64,000 bases of DNA from Anaerobaca lacustris. Its GTDB lineage: Bacteria; Planctomycetota; Phycisphaerae; Sedimentisphaerales; Anaerobacaceae. Position 1 is the stretch's first letter. Every line of letters begins with the position of its first letter. Below are positions 1 to 8,438 of the stretch, piece by piece. The notes under the pieces are model-generated. The model was not told the DNA's origin, ran no database searches, and saw only the letters and a list, made by a program, of their open reading frames with translations. The stretch is taken from assembly GCF_030012215.1 (NCBI RefSeq), contig NZ_JASCXX010000025.1, positions 40,529-104,528 on the forward strand, given 5' to 3'. Both the position numbers and the translations under genes were made by a program.

Positions 1-1178
1 AAGTCCATGATGTAGAGGTCGCTGCTGGGCTGATAGACGGGGAAGCAGCCGTAGTCGCACATGCAGAACAGCAGGAACCGCCCGTCCGGCGAGACCCTGG
101 GCAACAGGATGCTCAGGCCCGTCTCCTGGGCCGATAGGATGGTCTCCGCCTGGCCCCATTGGCCCGTCTCGATGTCGTAGCCGATACGCAGCAGATCGTA
201 TTTGAGATCCTCGTAGTTGTCGGGCGGCACCTTGTTGCGGTCCTCCCACAGGATCGGGGCGCTGCAATAGTAGAGGAACTTGCCGTCGGGTGACCACGCG
301 GGATAGGTTTCGAGCCGGTCTTTGTCGGCCAGTTCGGGCGGAGAGGTCGCCGTGCGGCTTTCAACGTCGTAACAGACCAGCGCCGAGTCCAGATCGGCCA
401 CATCCCGCACCTCCATCGCCCCGGCGCGGAAAAACTGGATGACCTTGTTGATCGAATACACGGCGACACGACCGCTGGGGTGCCACGCCGTGTAGCCCCA
501 TTTGGCGCCGACCTTCTCGACCTGCCCGTCCTGGGCCAGCAGCGTGTGGCTGCCGTATGTGGCGCTGCGCAGGCTGATGGACAGGGTCTCGGGGTCGTTG
601 CCGGCGAAGCTGTGACAGTTCAGGCACCCTTCGCCGAACGATCGGCCATGCAGGACGACCGAGGTATCGAAGCCGGCGAGGTTCCGCTGGTAGATGCCGA
701 TGTCCTTCCACCAGTTGTAGAGTGGCTTCATGAGCCGGAATACCAGGGTCCCGTCGATGTCTTCCTTGGCGATGGTGTTGGTGACGGTCTGAAAACGCCG
801 CCATTGGCGGTCCTGGCCCTGGACGTAAATGTCGAAATGCAGGTCACGACCCCGGTTGGCGTCCAGCAGCTTGCGCCATGGACGAGCAGAGAGGCGCATC
901 TGCCCCGTCTTGCCGAATGCGGTGACCGGTACGCCGTGTTGCGAGTGGACCTTGAGGAAATACGCGCGGCCTTCCTCCCGGATCTGGAGATTCAGAGGGG
1001 CGATGTTGGCCGGGATGACGGTTCCCGAGTAGTCCGGGCTGATGTCGGGCTCGCGCGCGACCTCGCTGTATTGGTCCACGGCGCTGGGAGAGCAGGACGC
1101 CGGCCAGAGGGCTGTCGCGACGACGATGCAGCCAACGAAGGCCGTGACGACGAATCGTTTTCTCAACTGACTTGCCAC
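1..1178 (-). CDS. TolB-like beta-propeller lipoprotein with c-type heme motif (3-prime end outside window)
   Basis: The reading frame enters on the minus strand at a GTG (1178) preceded by AGGA and runs off the left edge, so the C-terminus is missing. An in-frame TTG at 1166 is an alternative start. The N-terminus is a hydrophobic signal with Cys29 in a loose lipobox (PASC), suggesting an exported lipoprotein. Residues 185-189 read CLNCH, a CxxCH c-type heme attachment motif. Downstream are WD40-like PD40 (TolB) repeats, seen as HPSGR, WSPDGKF and VSPDGRF. TolB-type propellers usually act as periplasmic scaffolds, and the embedded heme motif suggests a redox or electron-transfer role, which is inference. 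No long plus-strand frame over this stretch looks coding. The family assignment rests on the repeat motifs. Confidence 0.8.
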   Translation of the reverse strand, partial: MASQLRKRFVVTAFVGCIVVATALWPASCSPSAVDQYSEVAREPDISPDYSGTVIPANIAPLNLQIREEGRAYFLKVHSQHGVPVTAFGKTGQMRLSARPWRKLLDANRGRDLHFDIYVQGQDRQWRRFQTVTNTIAKEDIDGTLVFRLMKPLYNWWKDIGIYQRNLAGFDTSVVLHGRSFGEGCLNCHSFAGNDPETLSISLRSATYGSHTLLAQDGQVEKVGAKWGYTAWHPSGRVAVYSINKVIQFFRAGAMEVRDVADLDSALVCYDVESRTATSPPELADKDRLETYPAWSPDGKFLYYCSAPILWEDRNKVPPDNYEDLKYDLLRIGYDIETGQWGQAETILSAQETGLSILLPRVSPDGRFLLFCMCDYGCFPVYQPSSDLYIMD

Positions 1179-1310
1179 GCAGGACGTCCTACTTCGACCT
1201 GTTCGACTGTGGTCTGAACTCTCTACCGCGACAGTCTGTCAGGTGCGGGCGGAGAATTCAAGCCCCGAAGGGGATCGGGCGCAACGAAATCGCCGAACGC
1301 ACAGAAAGAA

Positions 1311-1355
1311 GCCCCCGCGTTTGATGAGGGAGAGGAAGCGAGACGTTGCGGGGGC
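1311..1355. other. Hairpin in the 405-bp divergent intergenic region 1179-1583
   Basis: The gap between the minus-strand TolB-like gene and the YkgJ gene contains an 8-bp perfect inverted repeat, GCCCCCGC (1311-1318) with GCGGGGGC (1348-1355), around a purine-rich 29-nt loop. A short palindrome TTTCCGGAAA lies near 1423. The rest of the gap shows no convincing ORF or tRNA. The hairpin could be a leader structure of the minus-strand transcript or an attenuator; no function can be assigned. Confidence 0.35.
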
Positions 1356-1503
1356 CTGTGGACTGCCTTCACATCGTTCATGGTATCCGAGGGGACCGGT
1401 CGGGTCAAGACGTCAGACGTGATTTTTCCGGAAATCCCGGCGGCGTCGGCCGGCCGCAGACCGTCGGGTCGGGCAAACGACCGGTTCGATCCCATCGCTT
1501 TTC

Positions 1504-1532
1504 TTGACGGGGCGGCTTCGACGCCTTATATA
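1504..1532 (+). promoter_or_regulatory. Putative sigma-70 promoter for ykgJ-like gene and hisS
   Basis: TTGACG (1504-1509), a 17-nt spacer and TATATA (1527-1532) form a near-consensus housekeeping promoter about 50 nt upstream of the ATG at 1584. It would drive the cysteine-cluster gene and the overlapping hisS. Confidence 0.6.
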
Positions 1533-1583
1533 GTGAGACTTTGAAGGGATGCTTCATTGGTATGGAACCTAAGGGGATGCTGA

Positions 1584-1991
1584 ATGGCCCAAAAGAGTCA
1601 ATGCGACAAGTGTACGGGATTGTGTTGTCGGTATTTCGCACTGCCGATCGAGACGCCGGAGACCAAGGAGGACTTCGACGACGTTCGATGGTACCTGTGC
1701 CACAAGGACGTGACGGTGTTCGTCGAGGACGGCGACTGGTACGTGAACATCAAGAACAAGTGCCGCCATCTTTCGGAGACGGACTACCGCTGTGGGATCT
1801 ACGAGAAGCGGCCGCACATCTGCCGTAAGTACAAGCACTCGGATTGCGATTTCGTCGATGGCGAATACGACTACGAGCTGCACTTCACCAACGACAAGGA
1901 GATGGAAGAGTACATCCGGATCAAGTTCGAGAACAACGTGACCGAGAAGCAGCGCGCCGTGAAGCACAAAGGGAAGACCAGGAAGGCATGA
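1584..1991 (+). CDS. YkgJ-family cysteine cluster protein
   Basis: A 135-residue protein with the N-terminal cluster CDKCTGLCC (Cys7, 10, 14, 15) and further cysteines near residues 39, 60, 70, 80 and 87. This is the pattern of the YkgJ/UPF0153 family, whose cysteines are thought to bind an Fe-S cluster or zinc. The C-terminal 30 residues are charged and lysine-rich. The stop codon overlaps the hisS start in an ATGA arrangement, indicating translational coupling and one transcript from the promoter at 1504. The biochemical function of the family is unknown, and the pairing with histidyl-tRNA synthetase may only reflect operon packing. Confidence 0.85.
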   Translation: MAQKSQCDKCTGLCCRYFALPIETPETKEDFDDVRWYLCHKDVTVFVEDGDWYVNIKNKCRHLSETDYRCGIYEKRPHICRKYKHSDCDFVDGEYDYELHFTNDKEMEEYIRIKFENNVTEKQRAVKHKGKTRKA

Positions 1992-3283
1992 AGATACCAC
2001 CGGTCAAAGGAACGCGGGATTTCTATCCGCCCGAGATGGCCCGGCGGAACTGGATCATCGACGGATGGAAGAGCGTCTCGATTCGCAACGGGTTCGAGGA
2101 ATACGACGGTCCGATCTTCGAATACCTCAAGATGTACCAGGTCAAGAGCGGCGACGAGATCGTCGAGCAGCTCTTTTCGCTCCAGGACCGCGGCGGTCGC
2201 GATCTGGCGATCCGCCCGGAGATCACCCCGACGCTGGCGCGGATGGTCAATCAACAGATCAACGCGTTGCCCCGGCCGATCAAGTGGTTCTCCGTGCCCA
2301 GACTGTGCCGGGCCGAGCGTCCGCAGAAAGGGCGGCTGCGCGAGTTCTTTCAGTGGAACATCGACATCATCGGCATCGACAGTCCGGAGGCGGACGCCGA
2401 GGTGATCTTCACGTCGCTGGATTACCTGCGCAGGGTCGGCCTGACCGCTGCCGACGTCCGCGCGAAGATCTCCAGCCGGCGGCTTCTGGCGTCGGTGTTG
2501 CGAGGGCTCGGCATCGACGAAGGCGGGCTCGACGCGATGTACGCCCTGCTGGACAAGAAGGCCAAGCTGCCCGCCGATACGTTCGATGCGCTGCTGGCCG
2601 AGCAGGTCCCGGACAAGGGGCAGGCCGCTCGGATATCCGATTTCATGGCGTTGGATTCCATCGATGAAATCCAACGCGTGGTGGCCCTCGATGACGAGAT
2701 TCGTGCGGCCATCGAGCAGATGCAGAACGTCTTCGCGACGCTGGAACTGATGGGTGTGGCCGACTACTGCGTCTTCGATCCGACCATCGTGCGCGGTTTG
2801 GCCTACTACACGGGCGTGGTGTTCGAGATCCACGATATCGTGGGCGAATTGCGGGCCATCTGCGGCGGGGGGCGGTACGACAACCTTCTTCGCGATTTCG
2901 GCGGTCCGGCGATCCCCGCCACGGGGATGGGGATGGGCGACTGCGTGTTGGAGATCCTGCTGCATCAGAAGGGCCTTCTGGACAGTCAGGTGCCGCCCCG
3001 ACGACTGGAGTTTTTCGTCGCCTGTGCGGACGGCGCCCTGGCCAAAGCGATGTACGCGGTTGCGGCCAGGCTGCGCGCCTGTGGGCGGTCGGCCAATTTC
3101 AGCTACAAGCTGGGCGGGCTCTCGAAGCAACTGAAGGAGGCCTCCGCCCAGAACGCCGGGCGGTGTATTATCATCGGCCAGGAGTACCTCGACAAACAGG
3201 AGCTGATCGTCAAGGATATGGCCAGCGGCGAGCAAACGCAGATTCATGTGGATCGGTTCCTGTCGGAACTGGGCACGACATAA
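1988..3283 (+). CDS. hisS: Histidine--tRNA ligase
   Basis: Class II aminoacyl-tRNA synthetase that charges tRNA-His with histidine using ATP in the cytoplasm. The 431-residue length is normal for bacterial HisRS. The N-terminus PPVKGTRDFYPPEM is diagnostic. Motif 2 lies near residue 100 (CRAERPQKGRLREFFQWN), and the histidine-specific loop reads VRGLAYYTG near residue 270. The C-terminal anticodon-binding domain ends at residue 431. The frame extends upstream without a stop, but the true start is the ATG at 1988, which overlaps the preceding stop (ATGA) and begins the conserved N-terminus. No serious alternative. Confidence 0.97.
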   Translation: MKIPPVKGTRDFYPPEMARRNWIIDGWKSVSIRNGFEEYDGPIFEYLKMYQVKSGDEIVEQLFSLQDRGGRDLAIRPEITPTLARMVNQQINALPRPIKWFSVPRLCRAERPQKGRLREFFQWNIDIIGIDSPEADAEVIFTSLDYLRRVGLTAADVRAKISSRRLLASVLRGLGIDEGGLDAMYALLDKKAKLPADTFDALLAEQVPDKGQAARISDFMALDSIDEIQRVVALDDEIRAAIEQMQNVFATLELMGVADYCVFDPTIVRGLAYYTGVVFEIHDIVGELRAICGGGRYDNLLRDFGGPAIPATGMGMGDCVLEILLHQKGLLDSQVPPRRLEFFVACADGALAKAMYAVAARLRACGRSANFSYKLGGLSKQLKEASAQNAGRCIIIGQEYLDKQELIVKDMASGEQTQIHVDRFLSELGTT

Positions 3284-3332
3284 GTTTGGCGGGGCATCGG
3301 TCACAGGCCCCGGAGAGTGTGGGGAGATCGCA

Positions 3333-4451
3333 ATGAGCGGGTTTGGTCTGTGTCGATTCATCGTGTCGGTGGCCTTGCTGTTGAGTGTGGCTGGTCTGCC
3401 GGCCGCGGCCCAGCAGGGAGGCGCGGAATTCTGGCCTCAGGTGCATTCGAATCGCAGGGTGACGTTCTACCTTCGCGCTCCGGCTGCTCAGCATGCGACG
3501 CTTGAGGCGAGCTTCCTCTCGGAGCCCGCGCCGATGACGAAGGACGCCGAGGGGCTGTGGTCGGTCACCGCCGGGCCACTCGATCCGGAAATCTACGAGT
3601 ACAACTTCAAGGTGGACGGCCTGGCGATCCCCGATCCGATGAATCCGTTCGTCAAGGTCTGGCGGCGCAGCGCGCGGAGCATGGTCCTGGTTCCCGGCGA
3701 TCCTCCGATGTTCTATGAGGAGCAGGACGTTCCTCATGGGACCGTGCACGTCCACCGTTATCGTTCGAAGTCGCTCGATGTCACGCGGGGCCTGTACGTT
3801 TATACGCCGCCCGGCTACGAAACGTCTGGGCCACTGAAGTACCCCGTGCTCTATCTGCTGCATGGCAGCGGAGACACGGAAGACGCCTGGACCGTCGTTG
3901 GACGGGCCAACCTGATCGCAGACAACGCCCTGGCCGCCGGGCGGGCCCGGCCGATGATTGTCGTGATGCCGTACGGACATACGCCGAGCATCGCGTCCGA
4001 CCGAGCGCGGCCTCGCAACTGGAAGAGCTTCGAGAGCGACCTGATCGGCGACGTCATTCCCTTCGTGGAGAAAAACTACCGCGCGCACCGCGGCTCGGAG
4101 CATCGGGCGATTGTCGGGTTGTCGATGGGAGGGGGCCAATCGCTGCGGATCGGGCTCGGACGTCCGGAGATGTTCGGCTGGGTCGGGGCATTCAGCTCGA
4201 GCGCACCGTCCGGCGAAGAACTCGACGCGCTGCTGGCCAGGCCGGAGCGGCTCAATGAGACGCTGAGGCTTCTTTGGATCGGCTGCGGCAGGAAGGATTT
4301 CCTGTTCGAGGCCAACCAGAAGTTCCTGGCGGCGCTCGATGCGAAGGCGATCCGGCACACGGCTCATATCACGGACGGGGGCCATGAGTGGCCCCTTTGG
4401 AGGCACTACCTCAACGAAGTGCTGCCGCTTCTGTTCGACGCGGGCAGGTAG
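3333..4451 (+). CDS. Secreted esterase, Fes/feruloyl-esterase type (PF00756-like)
   Basis: 372 residues starting at the ATG at 3333, which begins a clear signal peptide ending at about AAAQQ; the longer upstream frame lacks one. Residues about 25-125 form an E-set/CBM48-like sandwich, as in enterochelin esterase and feruloyl esterases. The rest is an alpha/beta hydrolase with LYLLHGSGD (oxyanion region), nucleophile elbow GLSMGG with Ser264, and the catalytic His in GGHEWPLWR near the end. The likely role is hydrolysis of ester side chains on plant polysaccharides outside the cytoplasm, consistent with the GH10 xylanase elsewhere in the window. The substrate is not determinable. It lies 49 nt after hisS on the same strand. 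Confidence 0.85.
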   Translation: MSGFGLCRFIVSVALLLSVAGLPAAAQQGGAEFWPQVHSNRRVTFYLRAPAAQHATLEASFLSEPAPMTKDAEGLWSVTAGPLDPEIYEYNFKVDGLAIPDPMNPFVKVWRRSARSMVLVPGDPPMFYEEQDVPHGTVHVHRYRSKSLDVTRGLYVYTPPGYETSGPLKYPVLYLLHGSGDTEDAWTVVGRANLIADNALAAGRARPMIVVMPYGHTPSIASDRARPRNWKSFESDLIGDVIPFVEKNYRAHRGSEHRAIVGLSMGGGQSLRIGLGRPEMFGWVGAFSSSAPSGEELDALLARPERLNETLRLLWIGCGRKDFLFEANQKFLAALDAKAIRHTAHITDGGHEWPLWRHYLNEVLPLLFDAGR

Positions 4452-4516
4452 CCGTATCGCCACAGAGCGAACCGGCGGCGCCGACAGTCCGGCCTGCGAG
4501 AGAAGGGGCCAGTGGA

Positions 4517-5032
4517 ATGCGGGACTCTTCGGCCAATCATTACGAACGCGCGTTCGAAGGCTGGCTGATCGACCAGCAGGTGCCGTACGTTCGCGCCGAC
4601 GAGCACAAGCGGATCGGCACGATGCGCCAGTCCGTCAAGAATTTCGACTTCCTCCTCTACGCCCCTCTCGGACGACGCATCATCGTCGAGGTCAAGGGCC
4701 GCACGTTCAGAGGGACCACGCTGGCCGGGCTCAAAGGGCTGGAATGCTGGGTCACGCGGGACGACGTCCGGGGCCTGCGGGCGTGGCAGAAGGCCCTCGG
4801 ACCCGGCCATGAGGCGGCGTTCGTCTTCGCCTACCGTGCCGCCCGCGTCGATGTGGACTTCGACGGCCGCGATGTCCTCCGCCTGGATCGGGACTGCTAC
4901 GTCTTTCTGGGCATTCGCATCGAGGACTATCAGCGGCACATGAGAGTCCGCAGCCGTCGATGGCAGACGGTGACGCTGGCGGCCGACCGGTTCCGCGCCC
5001 ATGCGATCGACCTGTCGGCGCTGCTGGCGTAG
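4517..5032 (+). CDS. HYExAFE family protein, PD-(D/E)XK nuclease-like
   Basis: 171 residues. Residues 8-14 read HYERAFE, the signature that names the HYExAFE family, known mainly from planctomycetes and of unknown function. Residues 44-60 contain Asp44, then a beta-strand ending in EVK (Glu58, Lys60). This spacing matches the D-(x)n-ExK metal-binding core of PD-(D/E)XK nucleases. The start was chosen at 4517 because the conserved motif begins eight residues later and GAGAAGG lies upstream. The longer frame from 4388 overlaps the esterase gene and adds low-complexity sequence. Nuclease activity is inference from the motif; no nucleic-acid-binding domain is visible. Confidence 0.75.
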   Translation: MRDSSANHYERAFEGWLIDQQVPYVRADEHKRIGTMRQSVKNFDFLLYAPLGRRIIVEVKGRTFRGTTLAGLKGLECWVTRDDVRGLRAWQKALGPGHEAAFVFAYRAARVDVDFDGRDVLRLDRDCYVFLGIRIEDYQRHMRVRSRRWQTVTLAADRFRAHAIDLSALLA

Positions 5033-5070
5033 CCCTCCACATCGTGTCCCCACCTCTATGGCGCCTCCAA

Positions 5071-5089
5071 GCCCCGCTGCGTGCGGGGC
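5071..5089 (+). terminator. Possible weak terminator hairpin
   Basis: A perfect 7-bp stem, GCCCCGC/GCGGGGC, with a 5-nt loop lies 38 nt after the HYExAFE stop. It is not followed by a real T-run (GGGTTCTTCGG), so termination is uncertain. Confidence 0.35.
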
Positions 5090-5108
5090 GGGTTCTTCGG
5101 GCGGCGAC

Positions 5109-5137
5109 TTGACCGAAACGTGCAAAGTGGATATACT
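5109..5137 (+). promoter_or_regulatory. Putative sigma-70 promoter for the MFS/spermidine synthase fusion
   Basis: TTGACC (5109-5114), a 17-nt spacer and TATACT (5132-5137) lie 56 nt upstream of the chosen ATG at 5193. The position supports a start at 5193 rather than the longest frame, which begins upstream of this promoter. Confidence 0.6.
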
Positions 5138-5192
5138 GTGTACCTATCTGTCTGTGTGTTGTGGTTTCGGGTTCTCCTGGGAAGGTGTGGAC

Positions 5193-8100
5193 ATGAAAGC
5201 GACAGCGCAAGGCCGCCCGGTTCGGGCCGTTCACCGAAGATGGATCCTCCCCTTGTTTCTGGTTTCCGGCGCCACCGGTCTGATCTACGAAGTGACGTGG
5301 ATGCGGTCCCTCGGCACGGTGTTCGGCAATACGGTCTACGCGGCCAGCACGGTCCTGACGGCCTTCATGCTGGGCCTGGCGATCGGAAGCTGGCGGATCG
5401 GCCGCCGGGCCGACCGCGTGACGCGACCGGTGCGGCTCTACGCCGTCCTGGAACTGGGCATCGGCGCGTACGGCTTCGCCTTCCCGACCATCCTCGGTCT
5501 CGTGGATCGATTTTATCTCTGGTTCTTCCAGACATACGAGCCGGGCGTCTACACGCTGAATCTGGTTCGTTTCATCGTCTCGGTCCTCATCCTTCTGCTT
5601 CCCACCGCCCTGATGGGCGGGACCTTGCCGATCCTGAGCGGGTTCTGGGCGGCTTCGGCGAGCGAGAAGAAATCCACGCAGCGGACCGGGCAGGGCGTCG
5701 GCTATCTCTACGCGGCCAATACGTTCGGCGCCGTCCTTGGCACCTTCCTGGCCGGCTACTATCTGATCCGCCTGCTCGGCGTCAACGCCTCGATCTACGC
5801 GACCGCAACCACCAACCTCGCGATCGCCTCTGTGGCGTGGCTGATCTCTCTGGGCATCGGGCCGCGAGCGGTGATCGCCGGTTCCGCCAAACGCAAGCAG
5901 AAGGGCCTCGCCTCGCTCAAGGAGCGGATCGCCCGCGCGCAGGAATCGCCCGCCGTATACTCCGAACGCGTCCGGACGATTGTCCTGGGCGGCGTCCTTG
6001 TCGCAGGGTTCTGCGGAATGGCGATGGAGGTGCTGTGGACCCGGGTGCTCGTGTTCGTTCTGGAAACGTCCGCCTACGCCTTCGCCTGCATGCTGACGTG
6101 CTTCATCCTCGGCATCGCCCTGGGGAGTCTGCTGTCGAGTGTCCTGTTGGTGCCCCGTCTGAAGGACCCGATCTTCGGGTTCGCCGCGATTGAGTTTGCG
6201 CTGGCGCTGTCTCTGCTGGGGTCCATCGGGATGCTCGGCTGGCTCTGGCACGTCGATGCCCTGGTCCTCAAGCACGTGGTGGACTGGAAGATCTCGTTCG
6301 CGGGCGATACCGTGGTCCATTTCATCGACACGCTGCTCGTGATGTTCGTACCGACGGTGCTGATGGGGATGGTCTTTCCCCTTGCGGTGCGGATCTGCGC
6401 ACCGGCGTGGGAGACGGTGGGTCGGCGCGTGGGACAGGTGTACGCGGCCGACACGGTGGGCAGCGTCCTGGGGGCCTCCGCCGCCGGCTTCCTGATGGTG
6501 CCGTGGCTCGGCCTGCGCAACAGCTTCCTCGTGGTCGTGGCGGTCCTCTTTGTGCTGGCGACTGTACTGGTCGCCCTCTCGGACAAACGACGCCTTGCGC
6601 TGGCCGCCGGAGGGGCGGTGGTCTCGACGGTGCTGATCGCCGTGTCGGTGCTGGCGATCCCGCACGACGTGTTCCTGCAAACGATGAACACCTATCACCA
6701 TCCCAGCGATATCGTGTTCATCCACGACGACGCCACCGGGACGGTGACGGTTCACGATCTGCCGGACGGCGACCGGCTGATCGCCGTCGACGGTGTCAAC
6801 GTCGCGGGCGTGGACCTGATGCTGCGGACGACCCAGAAGCTCCAGGCCTACGCGCCGCTGTTCGTTCACGAGGACCCGCAGGACGTGGTCCAGATCGGTT
6901 ACGGCAGCGGCGAGACCTGCGGTATCGGACTGGACTTTGGAATCGCCCGGTATACGATCGTGGACGTCTGTCCGGGCGTTTTCGAGGCGGGCGCGTTCTT
7001 CGAGGAAATCAACCGCCGCTCGTACGCCAATCCCAACCTCCGCAAAATCATCATGGACGGCAAGAATTTCGTCAAGATGACCGAGGAGAAGTTCGACGTC
7101 ATCATGAACGATTCGACTTATCCGGGCACCACGGGCAGCTCGGCCCTCTATACGTACGATCACTTCAAAGCCTGTCGCGAGCGGCTCAAACCCAACGGCG
7201 TCGTCTCCTGCTGGCTTCCGCTGGACCTTCGTCCGGAGGACTTCCGGCTCATCCTGCGCAGCTTCCAGGCGGCGATGCCGCACAGCTCGCTGTGGTTCGT
7301 CAACAACTGCGTGAACAAGCACGCCGTGCTCCTGGCGACGCTGGAGCCGATGCAACTGGACTTCCGGCGGATCAAGGCCATCGCCGAGCGCCCCGACATC
7401 GCCAAAGACCTCGAAGAGATCAACGTGTACTCGGTCTACGACTTCCTGGACTGTCTGATCGTGGGCGAGGAGGACCTGCGAACGCTCGCCGGGCAGGGGC
7501 CTCTGCACACCGACGACAAGCCCTATCTGGAGTTCGGCGCCGCCATCAAGCGGGACGTGGAAGGCTCGTGGCTGGAGATCATGCGGGCCATCAGCGCGCA
7601 TTGCACGCCCTTGCTGACCCACGTGACCAACGTCGGCCCGTTGCCGGACGAGCGGGAGGACCCGAGGGTCGTCCTCCAGCAATACAGTCAGGCGACCACC
7701 CACGTGTTGCAGGGTGTCGTGGGCGCCCTGCTCGGCGATCCGGACATCATGAACGAACAGTTCGCCGCCGCCAAGCGGGTCAATCCCCACGACCGGGACG
7801 TGGACAGCATTCTCGAAGAGTTGCGCATGGAGATCCAGGCCCTGGAAGAGGCGGTGGAACGAACGCCGGGGGTTGCCGAGTTGCGGGGCCGCCTGGCGAA
7901 ACGCTACATGCTGTCGCAGGACTACGGTCGCGCCGTCGAGCAGTACGAGTATTTCGTCCGCCTGGCGCCCCGCGACGCGGCGGGCTGGAACAACCTGGGG
8001 ATCTGTTACCGGCGCGTCAACTCGTTCGACCAGGCGGCTGCCGCCTTCGAGCACGCCCTGCAACGAGACCCCGGCCTGCTCGGTGCGTACACGAATCTCG

Positions 8101-8360
8101 CCGAAACCCGCGACGCCCAGGGCGACCTGCCCGGAGCGATGGTGGTTCTGGAACGCATGCTGCCCCTGTTGCCTCGTGACGGGCAGGCTCGCACGCACGA
8201 TGTGCTCGCTCAGTTGAGCTTCCGCCGACAGGACCACGCCCTGGCGGTGCGGCACCTCGACCGCGCGATCGAACTGGCCGCCGGCGACCGCGCCATGCAG
8301 CAGGTCCTCATCGCCCGACGGCAGAAGATCCAGCAGTTGATCGACGGACAGGCGCGCTGA
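5193..8360 (+). CDS. Fused MFS-like membrane / spermidine synthase-like / TPR protein
   Basis: 1055 residues in three parts. Residues 1 to about 480 carry many hydrophobic segments with the GATGLIYEVTWMR start typical of 'fused MFS/spermidine synthase' proteins, in two homologous halves. A second motif, GMAMEVLWTRVLVF, opens the second half. Residues about 500-800 form a spermidine-synthase-like Rossmann domain with a glycine-rich loop (GYGSGETCGIG near 569) and the later acidic pocket NDSTYPGTTG. Residues about 880-1055 are tetratricopeptide repeats. The start at 5193 follows GGAAGGTG and a strong promoter. Aminopropyl transfer is not assured, because many family members of this shape have unknown substrates. 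The TPR tail suggests partner binding. The facing gene is separated by a bidirectional terminator. Confidence 0.85.
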   Translation: MKATAQGRPVRAVHRRWILPLFLVSGATGLIYEVTWMRSLGTVFGNTVYAASTVLTAFMLGLAIGSWRIGRRADRVTRPVRLYAVLELGIGAYGFAFPTILGLVDRFYLWFFQTYEPGVYTLNLVRFIVSVLILLLPTALMGGTLPILSGFWAASASEKKSTQRTGQGVGYLYAANTFGAVLGTFLAGYYLIRLLGVNASIYATATTNLAIASVAWLISLGIGPRAVIAGSAKRKQKGLASLKERIARAQESPAVYSERVRTIVLGGVLVAGFCGMAMEVLWTRVLVFVLETSAYAFACMLTCFILGIALGSLLSSVLLVPRLKDPIFGFAAIEFALALSLLGSIGMLGWLWHVDALVLKHVVDWKISFAGDTVVHFIDTLLVMFVPTVLMGMVFPLAVRICAPAWETVGRRVGQVYAADTVGSVLGASAAGFLMVPWLGLRNSFLVVVAVLFVLATVLVALSDKRRLALAAGGAVVSTVLIAVSVLAIPHDVFLQTMNTYHHPSDIVFIHDDATGTVTVHDLPDGDRLIAVDGVNVAGVDLMLRTTQKLQAYAPLFVHEDPQDVVQIGYGSGETCGIGLDFGIARYTIVDVCPGVFEAGAFFEEINRRSYANPNLRKIIMDGKNFVKMTEEKFDVIMNDSTYPGTTGSSALYTYDHFKACRERLKPNGVVSCWLPLDLRPEDFRLILRSFQAAMPHSSLWFVNNCVNKHAVLLATLEPMQLDFRRIKAIAERPDIAKDLEEINVYSVYDFLDCLIVGEEDLRTLAGQGPLHTDDKPYLEFGAAIKRDVEGSWLEIMRAISAHCTPLLTHVTNVGPLPDEREDPRVVLQQYSQATTHVLQGVVGALLGDPDIMNEQFAAAKRVNPHDRDVDSILEELRMEIQALEEAVERTPGVAELRGRLAKRYMLSQDYGRAVEQYEYFVRLAPRDAAGWNNLGICYRRVNSFDQAAAAFEHALQRDPGLLGAYTNLAETRDAQGDLPGAMVVLERMLPLLPRDGQARTHDVLAQLSFRRQDHALAVRHLDRAIELAAGDRAMQQVLIARRQKIQQLIDGQAR

Positions 8361-8390
8361 CCGCCACCCGCATTCGACGACAACGAATAA

Positions 8391-8414
8391 GGGCCGGGTC
8401 CGAAGACCCGGCCC
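8391..8414. terminator. Bidirectional rho-independent terminator
   Basis: Perfect 10-bp stem GGGCCGGGTC/GACCCGGCCC with a CGAA tetraloop, in the 78-nt gap between two convergent genes. It can serve both the plus-strand gene ending at 8360 and the minus-strand gene ending at 8439. Confidence 0.8.
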
Positions 8415-8438
8415 ATTGTGAGCTGACGCAACAGCACG

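Noticed and set aside
480..1217. 245-codon plus-strand frame at the window start
   Set aside because: Antisense to the TolB-like gene, whose signal, haem motif and PD40 repeats are convincing.
1871..3361. Minus-strand frame opposite hisS
   Set aside because: Shadow of hisS.
4752..8255. 1167-codon open frame on the minus strand opposite the MFS/spermidine-synthase gene
   Set aside because: His/Gln/Arg/Asp-rich composition with no domain, caused by GC-rich codon bias on the coding strand; the plus-strand protein has clear motifs, promoter and terminator.
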